Assembly (NCBI GenBank): GCA_006538405.1
Contig: BJKQ01000001.1
Coordinates: forward strand, 2,480,001 to 2,544,000
Length of the DNA stretch: 64,000 nucleotides
Source: Hansfordia pulvinata
Lineage: Eukaryota; Ascomycota; Sordariomycetes; Xylariales
Reading direction: 5' to 3'
Part shown: positions 34,289 to 47,400 of the stretch, piece after piece
How positions within the stretch are numbered: position 1 is the first letter of the stretch
How the letters are laid out: each line of letters opens with the position of its first letter
Notes under the pieces: generated by a model
Database searches by the model: none
What the model saw: only the letters and a program-made list of their open reading frames with translations
What the model was told of the DNA's origin: nothing
Position numbers and translations under genes: made by a program

Positions 34289-37070
34289 TCAGAAGAACAA
34301 CATATCGTCTTCACCCCAGCCCAGACTACCGAGGATATCGCGAACACTACTCTCCATGGGCGGAGGTCCACAGATGAGGGCGAGCTCCCCGCCGTCTGCG
34401 CCCTCGCGCTTGCCGACCTCGCTCTCGAGGAGCGTGCGGTCGATGCGCCCTTTCAGCCCTGTCCAGTCCGGCGGCGGGCTGGACAGCGTGTAGACCAGGC
34501 GGCACCGGTCCGCGCCGCCGCCAGCATTGCCGCCGGCCACCAGGGCGTCCATCTTGGCGCGGCAGAGCACGTCTTCCTCGGCGCGGTTGCCGTCGAGGAC
34601 CACGCAGCGCGTCGGGTCTCCCGGGTCCTCCATGACGGCGCGCAGCACCTGGAAGATGGGCGTGACCCCGGACCCGCCGCACACCATGACGAAGCGGCGC
34701 ACCGTCCGCTCCCGCCCGGAGACGCTGCACAGCCCGCGGCCCAGGTACTCGAACTTGCCCACCGGGCCCTTGAAGTCGACGGCGTGGCCCAGGGGCAGCG
34801 AGTCGAGCGCCTGCGTCATCTTGCCGCCGGGCCTGCTGCCATCCGGGCTGTCGCGGTAGATCTTGACGAGCACGTCGATGCGGCCCACATCCCGCTGCGG
34901 GCAAGACACGGGCGTGTAGGCCCGGATGATGGCCTCGCGCGTCGCCGGCTCCCGCAGCCGCATCATCAGGTGCTGGCCCACGGGCAGGCCCGCCACCTGC
35001 GCCGCGTGCTCGAGGTCGAACGAGAAGATCTTGGTGTCAGCCGACAGGCGCGTCTTGCGCGACAGCACGGCCTTGCTCCACGCCTTGCTCCGCAGGAAGA
35101 CCGCACGAGGCTCTTCGGTCTCGTCGGCAGCCTCGCCCGACTCGAGCAGCTTGCGCGACGCTGCGGAGAGCGTGCCGATGTGGTAGCTCGGCATCATGCC
35201 CTTGGCGTTTTCGCTATCTGTAGGATGGTATAGGTTAGGAGACTGTGAATGAGGCATTTCGAGGGGTTGAGGTTCAGTGTGAATACGACTTACGAATCGC
35301 AAGAAACTCCTCGGTCGCGTCCTGCCCAGCTGCACCGAAGATGGACGCCGCTCCTCCGGGGTGGAGCTCGAGGAAAGGGGTCCCGTCGTAGACCTCGCCG
35401 TGCAGGACGAACCATGGCTCCCAGTCGCCGTCGTGCTGCTTGAGTTCATCGAACGAGATCTCCCTCTTGATCTTGTCGCTGGTCATGCATATTTCCTTGG
35501 CTGGCTCCTCGACGACCGCCTCCTCTTCCGCCTGGCCCGCGAGCTTCTCTCCCCAGTTCCCGTTCGTCAAATTTCCGCCGTCCTTTTTGATACGATCCAT
35601 CCAGCCTCCGGGCTGCAGCGCCGGGCATGTCGGGTGTTCGAAGCGCAGGGAGTGGGGCTCCTTGTGGATCACGACGCGGAAGCAGGGGTTGTTCATCATC
35701 CCCAGCACGCTCCAGTACATGTCCTTGGGCTGGACCATCATGGCCTCGTCCATGGCCCGGACCATGATGGCGTCACTCTCCTGGAGGTCGGACACGGCAA
35801 TGTCGACGTCCCAGAAGCACCAGCAGAAGCAGGCCTCCCGCCACGTCACGTCGACGTGGCCGCCGTACAGCTGCTCGCCCTCGGGGGCCAGCCGGTAGTC
35901 GTCCTCGGGGTACCTGATGGCCGCTGGCCGCCAGGTTTTGCCCTTATCCAGGGTGATCTCGACCCGGGTGATGCGCTTGCCGCCGCCGGCGTAGGCGTAG
36001 CCCCTGACGTTGTACTTGTCGACGCCGCCCTGGCGGCCCAGGGGTATCCTCTCGTCGTGGGCTGGGAAGCAGGTGGCGCTGTTGGTGTTGAGGTCGTAGA
36101 TGGCGTGGCGCTCGTCCTTCCACGCCTCGGGCATGTCGGCACTCATCTCGGGGGTGATGTGGGTGGGCAGGACGCGGTTGTCGTAGATGTGGTACCAGTT
36201 GTCGCTCGGCTCCGCGGTGACGATGATCCTCTTGAGCCACTTGACGCTGCGGCCCCCTATCTGGCCCGGGATGATGATGCGGAGCGGCCGCCCGTGATCC
36301 GGTGGCAGTGGCTCCCCGTTCATCTTGTGCGCCACCATGACCCCGCGGTTGGGGTCCATGCACCAGTTCAGCTTGATCGAGGTGCCGTAATACCCGTTGG
36401 GCAGCTTGTCGGCGCCCTCGAAGCAGACGTACCGCGCCCCCCGCCGGGGCTTCGCGGCGTGCAGCAGGTCACCGATGGCCACGCCGGTCCACAGCGCCGT
36501 CGAGAGGCCTGCGGGCCCCCACGAGAAGCCCTTGGACTTCCTGACCATGTTCTGTTCCTTTCGCCGGTTGCCCGCGCAGACGAGCGTCACCGGGTAGGTG
36601 AGCTGCTCGTACCTCTGCAAGAGCTCCGCCAGGGTCATCCGGATCGGGTGCTCCACCAGGCCCTCGATTGAGAACTCCCAGCCCATGACCTCGGGGTCTT
36701 CCACCCTGGGCACGGGCCCGTGGTTCCGGACGTAGTGCAGATCTTTGGTTGTGATGAAGCCTTCGTTGTACAGATCACTCAGAGGCGCCTCGACGTTGAA
36801 CGGATGGACGCCGGTCAGGCGTATCAGCCGCGGGTCTCTGACGACATGACTGTCGGGGGTTTTGAGATCCTCAGCGAGGACTCTGTTGTCCGGCTTGCTT
36901 GGAGGGGGTAAAGGGTAGCGGCGGGTGTTCTTATTTGTCGGAAGTTTTCGAAGCTCGGGGAGACCTCCCTCGATCTCAGACGATGTACTGGCTCTGCGAG
37001 AGTTCTTTGCCGTGTCCGGTGGACTAGGAGGGAGGTGTAACGCCCTGTGGGCCGGGCTCATGACCTCCAT
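34289..37070 (-). CDS. niaD: Nitrate reductase [NAD(P)H]
   Basis: Cytosolic enzyme that reduces nitrate to nitrite, the first step of nitrate assimilation. Exons 37070..35294 and 35217..34289, 901 aa, with a 76-nt intron. Domains in order: molybdenum-cofactor domain (DPRLIRLTGVHPFNVEAPL; ligand Cys165 in TLVCAGNRRKEQ; GGRSVKWLKRI), dimerisation domain (KRITRVEITLDKGKTW; CWCFWDVDI), cytochrome b5 (His570 in FLELHPGG; His593 in AIHSENA, whose codon is split by the intron), and the FAD/NADPH reductase domain (RAYTPVS, VCGGSGVTPIFQ, CGPPPM, ending DDMLFF). Start chosen at MEVMSPAHRA; an in-frame ATG at 37277 would add 69 residues that look like leader. The gene is alone: no nitrite reductase or nitrate transporter is in the window. 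Probable GATA and NirA sites lie upstream. Confidence 0.96.
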
Positions 37071-37645
37071 CCTGCGTACGATTGAGCGGTTGGAGCTCTG
37101 AACAACGGATTCAAACCCTCTATGGTGCGCAGAATAACGGGAGGAGGAAGGACAAGAAGCGCAGAAAGGGTAGGGAGGAGACGATTGGGAGACTTGGTGG
37201 TAACGGACGGCGGACAGGCTGAACCATGGGCTACCATGCCCCCCAAGCTCGAGTCCAAGCGAAGCGAGGTCTGACATATGTCAGCTGCCGAGATGGAAAC
37301 GCCCCCGGAGAAGTATCTCTCGGCACCGCCTCTTCCCCAGATATTCCCTGCCTGCATGCGCCGTGTGTGGTCAGACGTCGGGCTGCGTCACACTGCTCGC
37401 AGAGGCCGGTTCTTTTGGCGATCCAACTCTGCCTCCCTGCCGCACAGGCGGTCTCCTCCCAGATCACGCATCTCCGGACGTGTGCTCGCGTGGATTTAAA
37501 AAAGCGCGGTGGCCCGGCCCACTCACCGGGCCGCCGGCGGGATCCATCCAGGACTGGAAAACAGGGGCATTCTCGAGGCTAGGGACGAAGGCGTAATCGT
37601 AGTTAGACCTCGACCGTCGAGGGGGGACCGTCAGTCAGGATATCC

Positions 37646-37653
37646 CCGCGGAG
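37646..37653 (-). promoter_or_regulatory. Possible NirA/NIT4 site (CTCCGCGG)
   Basis: Minus-strand CTCCGCGG fits the published NirA consensus CTCCGHGG, about 580 bp upstream of the nitrate reductase start. A GATA core (GATATC) is just beside it at about 37639. A single 8-bp match is weak alone; the location supports it. Confidence 0.4.
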
Positions 37654-37809
37654 GGTGCCGGGACTCGTCGGCAAACAGTGATGCACAGGCCATTCCGAAC
37701 CATGGGATGAAAACGGCCGCCCAGGCGACGAGTGCGGCCGACTCGGTGCCGATACGATAGGGAGCGTCGATGGTGGGCGTCGACGAATCAATGGTGGCGT
37801 CCTCGTACT

Positions 37810-37951
37810 GATAAGAAGAGGTCAGGTTGACGTTGGACGGAGATGTGCGATCCGGCCGCCCGGGTGAGAGGGTCCAGCCCACCACAGCGTCGATTGGCCT
37901 GGAGCCGCCAGCCACACTGCTGATAAGCAACTACCGGCACTTCCATTTATC
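37810..37951. promoter_or_regulatory. GATA sites (AreA/NIT2-type)
   Basis: GATAAG at 37810..37815 and 37922..37927, plus TTATC at 37947..37951, within 140 bp and 740-880 bp upstream of nitrate reductase. AreA/NIT2 usually needs paired GATA sites in nitrate genes. Confidence 0.4.
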
Positions 37952-40460
37952 GCCTCGAACTTAGGAGGTACGAGTACGGATACATGTACGGAGTACCCGT
38001 GCGTGGTGACGGGACATGGGGACTTTTCTAGGTACATCGTACATAAACGGAGAGATTCCCATCATCTCCGCCGACAGTTCCGGAGAAACCAGATCTTAGT
38101 CGTTCATTCACGCCGTTTCATTCCCCCTCGTCCACCAAGGTTGGTCAGATTGTCAAAATGGTCGGTCGGTGCAGCTGCGTCCGTTGCTGCTTCATCAAAG
38201 CGCGTAGTGCCACATATTACTATGGTAGTGGCCTTATTAACCGCTCCAATCCTTTCTTATCATTGATCGCAACAACCAGCGACACCCGCAGTCTGAGGTT
38301 ACACGACTGAATGCAACCGTGGGGACCAACCTTTGGAGCTGGGGTCGAAGATCATGCCATTCAGCATCGTTATTTTGTCTCGCTGGGGAAATGGTAACAA
38401 GACAGAAGCACACTAACAATCTGTGTCACTGGCCATTGACGCAACGTGTCGCCGCAGACGTCTACACTGCTGGGACATTGGGCTTCCGAAGTCCGAGCTA
38501 AAGGCTTTACTTCGTAATCCATCAGTACTGGTTCAATCCATCTCAGCGGCGCTCACCAGCCCGACAGCCGGACAGTTGGCTAGTCCCCTCTTGATAATCT
38601 CTCGATGCTGACCAGAAAGGCGAGCTTATATCATAACGGTAGTGGCATTGGCCGCCCAGACGCCGTTGCTAGGTCCATTTGAAAGACAGCGACGGATGCG
38701 ATGTCGGCGTGTTGGGAGCCCGTCTAATAAGATGGGCAGCTATCTTCGACAGTGTCGAAGAATGTGTGGCTCCTGGCCCTCCGCTGCCCGCTGGCTGTTT
38801 CTCTCCTCTCAGAGACAAAACCGAAGTTATGCGACGATCTGTATAGACTTTCGTGTGCTCGTCTATACTACAGAGAGACTACTATGGACCTGGTTGGCCG
38901 CCTATGGCTGCTCTACTCTAACTAGACTTTAGATTATCTGAGATATTCTTTGCCTTTGAATTCGAATCTCATACACCCTCGAGCAAGAATGTCGATAGCC
39001 ACCCTACCAGCTAGATGTGAAAAAAAAATTAAGAGAGAAAAGAAAGAATTACGCGCGGGAAACATTACATTGCCTTAAGAGCCATAGCGACATGATCGAT
39101 CAAACTGCCTGCCGGCGGTATGAAGGTACGGGTACGAGTGTGACGCAACCTGGGGGCGGGTGCATGTGCACTTATTAAGTTAGGCGGATGAAACTGACGA
39201 GGAAAAAATCCAGCGAGGACGAGGTACCGTAAAAGCAGGTACAGGTGTGTGGGGACGGCGGGGTCGAAATGAGCAAGGCTGACAGTCAGTGTGTATCCAA
39301 TGCCAAACCGACAGACAACAAGGGAAGGGCACCGTCATGCGCGAGTATAGGAGTTTACAGAGGGGAAGGCCATGTCGGCTTTGAGCTGGCTTTGGTGTCT
39401 GCCGTCTTCAACATTGACCACTCATCTCATCTCATAAATCCTGCCATGTCTCAAAGCTTCTCCGTAGCTTGCGGGGCAGCCATCTCCTGTAAGAAATCAT
39501 CCATGTATGCTGATGGACACAGAGGTCAAGGCCGAGCTTCAGTCGTAAAAGCTATGGCTCAGGTCCCTCGCATTCTTTGTACGTACCGAGTTCACAGCCA
39601 ATTGACCTGGCCTGATGGTAGAGTTTCACCTGATAAGGCTTGGGAGCTGTTTGCAAGACATGAAAAAACGAGGAAAATCCAATTGGTGCGAGTCGTGGCA
39701 AGGTAACGTAAGGTAATAGGTACTTGCAGATGGAGACATGGGGAAAGCTGGTGAAAGTCACTTCCATTTCATCTGCAGCTGGACAAGGGGAGGCACTGGA
39801 GGTTACCTGAGGTCAATGCTAATGAGATGAAATGCCGAGCGATCTCTGACATGTAGGTACGTGCCTGGGTTGTGCACGACTTCCATCGATCGCGCGTGTA
39901 CGCAAATGGACGCCGAATGTACATGTTTGCACCCCACCACGGTACAAGCAGAGCAGGTACCCATCCCTGGGCGCCCGGGCTGGACGTTTCGCGCTGCCGC
40001 CCACGGAGGGATGTCGCCGCCGCGTGGACCTCCCGCCAGTCCTCCTCGTACAGCTCTGGGCCCTCTCTCGCAGCCTTGGGGAACGCAGCGGGCAAAGGTG
40101 GGCTCGCACGACCGTCAATCGTCACGTCACATACTCGCATCGCAGCCCCTTCCCGCGTCAACACCACGTCGCGCTGAGGATCCGTCCCGGCGCCCGCACC
40201 CTTCTCCCTCATCGCGCCGCTCACCCTTAACTTTCCACCCTCCCGCCGTCCGCCGCTTGTCCCCTCGCATGGTCCTCCACCGCTGGAAGACGTCCTGCCG
40301 CCCACCACCCGACCCCATGCCGGCCGAGGCTGATCCCCCGACTGCCCATCACCATCACCTGGCGCCCTCGTTCCCTTAGCACCGGCTGGTGTCGCCTGCA
40401 ACACACATGTAGTCTATCGACTCAACCCCAATTACCATCTGCCCGACGAGCCGTCCCGTC

Positions 40461-43400
40461 ATGGACCGCTCGAGGAGACGTACGCCCTCACTCCCTCCTT
40501 GGCGCTCCACGGCCCTTCTCGACCCCCCCACCTTGCTTGGCTGACTGCTTCCTCTCCAGGAGAGCTACTATCGCTCAACCAACGCGCCTGGGATGGCGAG
40601 CCTGGTACGACGCCCCGGACAGCCCAAACCGACGCAAGCTGCCCCGCTCTGTCGCTCACACATTCGCAGATGTCTTTCCCGTCAGCCCCTCCCTCGACTC
40701 TTCTCTGAAGAAGAATACCGCCTTCATCAAGCGTCTGCGCACCGCCATCACTCCCTCCACCCTCAACACCTTCATCCAGGAGATCAAAACCCTCAGCCTC
40801 TCCAAGTACCTCTCGGAAATCATCTCGGCGTGCTACGAGGGTCTCTGCCGCCTCAAGACTCCCGGCGAAATCGAGGCCGGTGTCGAAATCGTGAGCGCCC
40901 TGCATCAACGCTTCGGCCCCGCCGACTTCACCGAGTATCTGGGATGGCTCCTTGGTAAAGGAATGGCGACTCCTGACAAGAGCTTGCTGAAGACCCTGTC
41001 CTCCGAGGTCCGCGAGAAGGAGGAGAAGGACCGCCTGGTGCGCCAGCGCGCCCTGCTGCGGGTTGTGACCGACCTGTGGCTCCTGGGCGTGCTGCGCACT
41101 CTTGACGACATCAAACCCGACGACGCAACCCGGGGCGCCAACGGTAAGAATGCCGAGCTCAAAATCAAGACTGCCAGCTCCGCCAAGAGTGGCGGCGCGG
41201 AGCCTTTCCCTCTCGAGGTCCTCAAAGATCTGCTGAACTTGGACCGCGAGCACGTAAACCTTGCCCTGCTTGTCATCTTCGTCAAGGCCTTCAGCTGGGA
41301 TATCCTTGGTGTCAGAGCTGCCGGCGCCGACGGGCGTAAGACAGTCGAAGAGGATGGGGCGACCAAGGCCGGCGACGATGCCTTGGAGCAACTCGACGCT
41401 GCGGACGACACCCGATCCGATCCAGAAGACCCCCCTTTTGCCAGCCCCGACATGCAAGAACGTTTCAGGAACGTCCTCAAGCGCTACTTCGACAACGTCA
41501 AAACCCATCTCTTGCGCGATCAGAAACACATCATGGCACAGAAGAGCCGGAACTCGGAAGCGTACGTCAAATCAGGCGAGGTCTTTGAGGATCGCCAAGC
41601 GAACTTCGAGCGGCAGGTCAAATCACAGGAGCGCCTGGCTGCCAATGCCCAGGTCATCGCTGAGGCCATCGGCGCAGAAATGCCCGACTTGAAGGAGTCG
41701 GGAGATGCGCTCGCAACCTCGAATGGCTCGATCGGACTCGTCAAGACTGGCGAGTATCTGCGTGGCCAGAGTGACGGCGCAGGTATCTGGGAGGATGAGG
41801 ACGAACGACGCTTCTACGAAAACCTGGTTGATCTTAAAGGCAAGGTGCCCGGCATCCTGCTGGAGGATGGCAAGAAGAAGAAAACGGACACCGACGAGCA
41901 GGTTGGAAAGAAGGTCGACTCTTCCGAGGCACCGGAAGCCTCCAAATCGACAGATGCCAACGACGACCAGTCCACTTCCATTGCGAACAAGACGATCGGT
42001 GCGCAGGTCGACACGCTGCTCGCCAGACTTCCCGAGTTGACAAACAAAGATCTGATCGACGAGACTGCCATTGATTTCTGCTTCCTGAACTCCAAGGCAT
42101 CGCGGAACAGACTGATCAAGGCTCTGACCGAAGTCCCGAAGGGGCGCACAGACCTCCTGCCGTCGTGGTCGCGCCTTGTCGCCACGCTGGGCAGATACAT
42201 GCCCGACGTGCCTAAGGCCTTGGTTGACTATCTCGATGCCGAGTTCCGCAGTCTACAGCGCCGTAAGGACAAGGACTTTCTGGGCCAGGTTCGCCTGCTT
42301 AACATCCGTTACCTCGCTGAGTTGACCAAGTTTGGGGCCGTTCCTGAACACGTCCTCTTCCATTGTCTCAAGGTCAGCCTTGATGACTTCTCGAGGGTGA
42401 ACATTGATATCATTTGCAACCTGCTGGAAAATTGCGGGCGTTATCTTCTGCGCACTCCGGACACTTCGCGTCGCATGGCCGTATTTCTCGAGACTCTCCA
42501 GCGCAAGAAGTCCGTGGGAAACATTGGCCAATCTGAGCGAATGCTCATTGAGAATGCCGTCTACTATGTTGACCCGCCGGAGCGCGCAGCCATTCAGCAG
42601 AAAGAACGCACCCCGATTGAGATGTTCATCCGCAGGTTGATCTACGTCGATCTGACCAAACGCAACTACACCAAGATTCTCAAGCAGATCCGGCGGCTTC
42701 ACTGGGAAGAACCAGAGGTTGGTTCCATGTTGTATGCGTGAAGAGACAAAACAACTGACAATTCCCATCACAGGTCGTTGCGATCCTCGCAAAGGTGTTC
42801 TCGCGGCCCGGCAAAGTCAAGTACGGCAGCATCCACATCCTTGCGATCCTGCTCAGCGCCATCTACCGATATCACCCTACGTTCGCCGTGACTGTTATTG
42901 ACAACGTGGTTGACTCTGTGACCTTCGGCCTGGAACAAAACGACTTCAAGTTCAACCAGCGGCGCATTGCCGAGGTTAAATACCTCGGAGAGCTGTACAA
43001 CTATCGCATGCTGGAGCATCCCGTCATCTTCGACACGATGTATAAGATCACCACCTTTGGGCATGGTAAGTTTCAACTCCCCATACATCCCGCATATTTG
43101 TTGACACTATCCAGTCGGCTACCCAGTTCCCGGTCGAATCAATTCGTTTGATCTGCCCGACGATTTCTTTCGTATCCGCCTGGTAGCGACAATCCTGGAA
43201 ACATGTGGCATGTTCTTCAACAGGGGTGCTGCTGGCAAGAAGCTTGACTACTTTTTGTCCTTCCTTCAGGTTTGTGCAGGTTTGCTGTCTTCCTCTTGTG
43301 ACAGCAGCTAACATTGCCCAAGTATTACATCTACACCAAACATCCCCTGCCCATGGATATGGAATTCATCGTCCAGGATACATACTCGCTCACACGGCCT

Positions 43401-44441
43401 CAATGGAAGCTCGCTACCAATCTCGATGAAGCTACAAAGGCCCTTCAGCTTGCTATTGCGCAGGATCAAAAGAATGCCGGCCTGGACAAGAGTGCCGAGC
43501 AGGACGATGCCTCTAGCATAGCATCTTCGGACGATGATGGCATTGAAGGCGAAGGGGAAGCTGATGGCGATATCGCCATCCCCGAGGCAGAGGGCGACGG
43601 TGAATCCGTGTCTGGCGACGAAGATGAGACTGAAGTAAGTTCGCTGTCAGCTGTGACCTATTACGACTACTGACTTGGACCGATAGGACAACGAAAATCC
43701 TCATTCTCCCGTGGACTACGAGTCTGAAGATGAGGCCATTGTGGTCACTCGCAAGGCCGAACAGGTCGACCCGGAGGAAGAAGCCGACTTCGAGCGCGAA
43801 TACGCCAAGATGATGGCTGAGAGCCTGGAGTCCCGCAAGTTCGACCGCAAGCCGCTGTTTGATGTGCCTCTGCCCGTCCGATCCAAGAATCGTGATACCA
43901 CTGCACCCCTTGATAGTGAGGATAGCGGTTCTCAGAGGCCTCCTAGCACCATGGCCTTCTCGCTCTTGACGAAGAAGGGCAACCGCCAGCAGGTAAGATT
44001 TGCGACACACCGTGCTGTCTTGCAAACGACTGACCGTGGCAGACTCGCACTGTTGACGTGCCGTCCGATACCAACTTTGCCGTGGCGATGAAGACCCAGC
44101 AACAGGCGGAGCGGGAGGAGCAACAGCGAATCAAGAACTTGGTCCTGAACTACGATCTTCGCGAGAACGAAGAACCAGATGGTGATACTTGCCTTGGCCC
44201 CCTTCCACCCAATATAAATATTCACGCAGCATCCCACCTAGGTCACGAGAAACCGGCAACCTTCCATCTTAACCGCCTTGAGAAGCCGAACAAAGAGCGA
44301 GGCGGACAGCGTGTCCGTCGGCTGCAACTTAGTGATGTTGATTGGTATGATAAAACCCGCCCCAGCAACAAAGGTCCTCTGCGGACTTCTTCGACGAATG
44401 TTCGTGTGGCTCGCACCAGGGGGCCCGCGACAGCAAAGTGA
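40461..44441 (+). CDS. NMD2: Nonsense-mediated mRNA decay factor UPF2/NMD2
   Basis: Scaffold that joins Upf1 and Upf3 in nonsense-mediated decay, cytoplasmic. Eight exons: 40461..40479, 40560..40604, 40670..42717, 42774..43065, 43115..43269, 43323..43634, 43687..43992, 44043..44441; 1191 aa, all phases consistent. The first two exons are only 19 and 45 nt; joined they give MDRSRRRELLSLNQRAWDGEP, the usual fungal start, followed by SSLKKNTAFIKRLR. Three MIF4G-type helical regions can be followed: the first about residues 30-230; then DETAIDFCFLNSKASRNRLIKAL; then FGAVPEHVLFHCLKVSLDDF and VVAILAKVFSRPGKVKYGSI. After them come an acidic stretch (SSDDDGIEGEGEADGD) and the C-terminal Upf1-binding part (SDTNFAVAMKTQQQAERE; LRENEEPDG; SDVDWYDK). 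An intron in the last exon cannot be excluded. Confidence 0.95.
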
Positions 44442-47400
44442 CCGCACAGAGACCCGGGAGACATCAAACAAGCGTTAGATGTATCGAGTCAGCCCCGCCC
44501 CGTCACGCTGCGAAGTTTACGTTCGAGTATTCGCCATGTCGATTCCGAAGCAGACCCACACAAAAACAAGAACAAGACTGATACGCCTCTCCACATTACT
44601 TACAACAGGATCCCCTGATGTAAACGCCCGAGCATCAGGTACACCCAATTACTGTCCCCGAAGTCGTTCAATTGGTCTCCCACGAGACTGTCTTGAGGAG
44701 GGCTACCTCAGCCAGCACAAAACGTGCCTCGCGCCGGCATCGGCACACACGACCATCTGACCAAGTCTCCGTGACATCCAGAAGGGAAGAGTTGGTCAGA
44801 CGCCACTAACCCGCGTCCAGACGACGAGTCGCGGACGTGTTGCCGGGAAAATGACTGGCCGACGACCTAATCTAGACAGCAATCTTGCGTTTAGTGGCCA
44901 CGGCACCATAATGAGGAGGACGTTGTTACGGCTCGGCAGCCACGATCCTGCAAGAACGCGAGCGACCGTGTGGGCGTCTAGCCGTTCGGCGCCACCCGTT
45001 AAACTTCGTCTGCGAGTCTTCAAAAGTGCACTACGCGCCGGAACGGACGAGGATGAGGACGAGGGCGATCTTTGGTACTTCTCGACATGCTGCTTCCCTC
45101 ATTCCTGCCTAGTGAGGAGACAGCGGGTATTTTGCGTCTTAGCAACACAAATAGCAAGCTGCCCAGCGCGTTGTTTCGCATAATGCACAAGAGTCATTCA
45201 TTCAATACCGGTGTGCGCGCGTAGGTGCGTGTGGCGGTTCAGCCAAAAGTACCCACCCAATGTTCTTGCTCGGACTGGTGTTACATCGGACGTTTGACTG
45301 CTTCATTTCCCCGCCATCACACCATTGTGATTGGAAATTGTAGACGCTGATCAGCTCATCCGGAGGCAACTGTGGCTGAGGTTTTGGGCCGGCCTGAGCT
45401 GACCTGTCCTGTGCGAGTTGATAGTTACATGGTCTCGAGGTTGGGCCGCCCTTGAATCCGGGCAGCTCTGCTCATAAGTGAGGAAAAGGCGCCATCCGTA
45501 CTGCGCACACGCGTGGGCATGTCGCGGGATGCGCATCGTGAATATCAAGCCCACAACAGTACGTTGAGACCCATTCTTCTTCACGGAAAAGAAACAGAGA
45601 GGCGCAAACTCGTGCGCCGCGGAGCAGTCCGACATGCGGGCGTGTGGTCGCTGATGGGGCCGGGCAGCCCGTCCCGTCTGATGTGCCGAGACCTCGCGAA
45701 GGCCTGCCGCGCCCATCTGATCCCGGCCCTGCAAGCGGCGCCCTCGGACCTTGGCTGCGCGGGCCGGTCTGGGCTGGCTCTGGCACAGCAGCCGATGTAA
45801 CCTAGGGATTCTTGCTTTGCCCCTGTGCCCATACACCCAGGACGGCACCGGGCGAAGAAAGCCCTCTCTGCCTCCTCGTATTCTCATCCAGCCCCCCGTC
45901 CCTCCTCCTCCCTTCAAACTTTCCTCGGCGTCGTCTCCAGGGCCTTGATGTCTGGGCATAAGCGTGACTGTACGTGTACGAGTATGCACGAGTATCGTCT
46001 CTGCCATTAACCCGGTGCCCCCTGTCGGAGTGTGGCTTGGCCCGGCCTATTCGCGAATCTTCAGTTTGCCATGCCTCCCCCCTCTCCACCTTCTCGCTCG
46101 TCGTGTTCCCATCGTCTCGCGCAGGCTCGGTGCTTCGACGCCCTGCCCAGTGGCCGGACCGGCCTGGCCTTGCCCGGTCCCATGGTGCTTGCACCAGGAC
46201 CAGGACCAGCACCTGCGACCCCCGATCTCCCGTATCACGCTCCATGCTGCGGAGCCGCGAGTCCCAAAGTCCACGTTCGACGTGCAAGTAAAGGCAGGCT
46301 CTGCCGGACGCGGATGATAATATACAATGCCCTCTTCCAGCTGAGGGCGGGGGCTCGAAGAGCTGGGTCTTGGCAGCCCTATGAACCGAGGGCACGCTCG
46401 GCACCGCCGCCCGGAGGAAGGGCTCTGCGTGCGTGCTAGGTACCTGGCTGCTCAGAGTACCCGCCTCTGCTTTCTCTCAGAGAAAAGGGCCCACGAAAGC
46501 CTCGTCAAGACAAGCGGGCCAAGATCCCTCCTGCACCCTATCCCGGTCGCCACGTCGCAAAGATTTCCTGGTACCGAAGAGGACAAGGGGCCTGCTTGTT
46601 CTGCTCTGCGCTGACATACGAGAACTCGTATGAGCACGTCCGGCTGTGGAGCGTCCGGCCACCAGGATGACTGTCGCGCTTCTGCTTGCTTCTATTCAGA
46701 GACGGTCATGTTGTGGTCCACTTGCGAAGCCGTGGCTGGAAGACCTGGTGTCGGCGATATACCCGAGAAGCCGGCGTTGCGACCCTTCGCCGGAAGACGA
46801 GCAGCGGGGTACCCCCATACGAATACCTCCCAGCAGCGTGTTCTGGGCTGCGACGAGATGACATGCTAAAGTCATCATGCATAGTAACGAGCGATGCAAA
46901 ACTGGTTTTTCCTCTGGCACCCTTGGTGCTGGAGCCGAGGTGACCCGCCCGCCAAGGCCTGCCAGCCCCGTACGAGCGCAGCGGTTTGTTTGCTGGATAC
47001 GGGAGTTGCCGAATGCGGGCTGCGCTGATCGCAGCAGGCGATCGTTGGGACCTACCGCACGCAGAAGGAAACGATGCACATCACTGCTGTGCTTACTCCG
47101 TAGCCTGAGTGCCTGTCTACTGCAGTCAGCAGCTACCTCCACGGATGACTGACTGACACACTGACTAGCAGGTTCCACACCGGCCTTAAACAGCGACCCA
47201 GCTTTACTCTAGGAAGATCGACAACGTGCCAACTAGCAGGCCAGGCTAGGCGGCAAACATGCTGTCGAAAGAGATGGGCTTCTCTATAGTCAGCTTATCG
47301 ACTTTCCGATCAAACGGTCGCTCGGATAGGGTGATGACCCCAGGAGTGGTTCGTAAGGATCCTTGGACAATCTCATGGACTCGTAATCGCGGAAGAAATA

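Larger units (their letters stand above)
37071..40460. other. Intergenic region between divergent genes, partly AT-rich
   Basis: About 3.4 kb that must hold the promoters of nitrate reductase and UPF2. From about 38000 to 39200 the DNA is AT-richer, with an A-rich tract near 39019-39050. No gene or intact transposon was recognised. Confidence 0.5.

Noticed and set aside
34347..34904. Separate short gene inside nitrate reductase
   Set aside because: Alternative frame of the NADPH/FAD exon; Arg/Gly/Pro-rich shadow.
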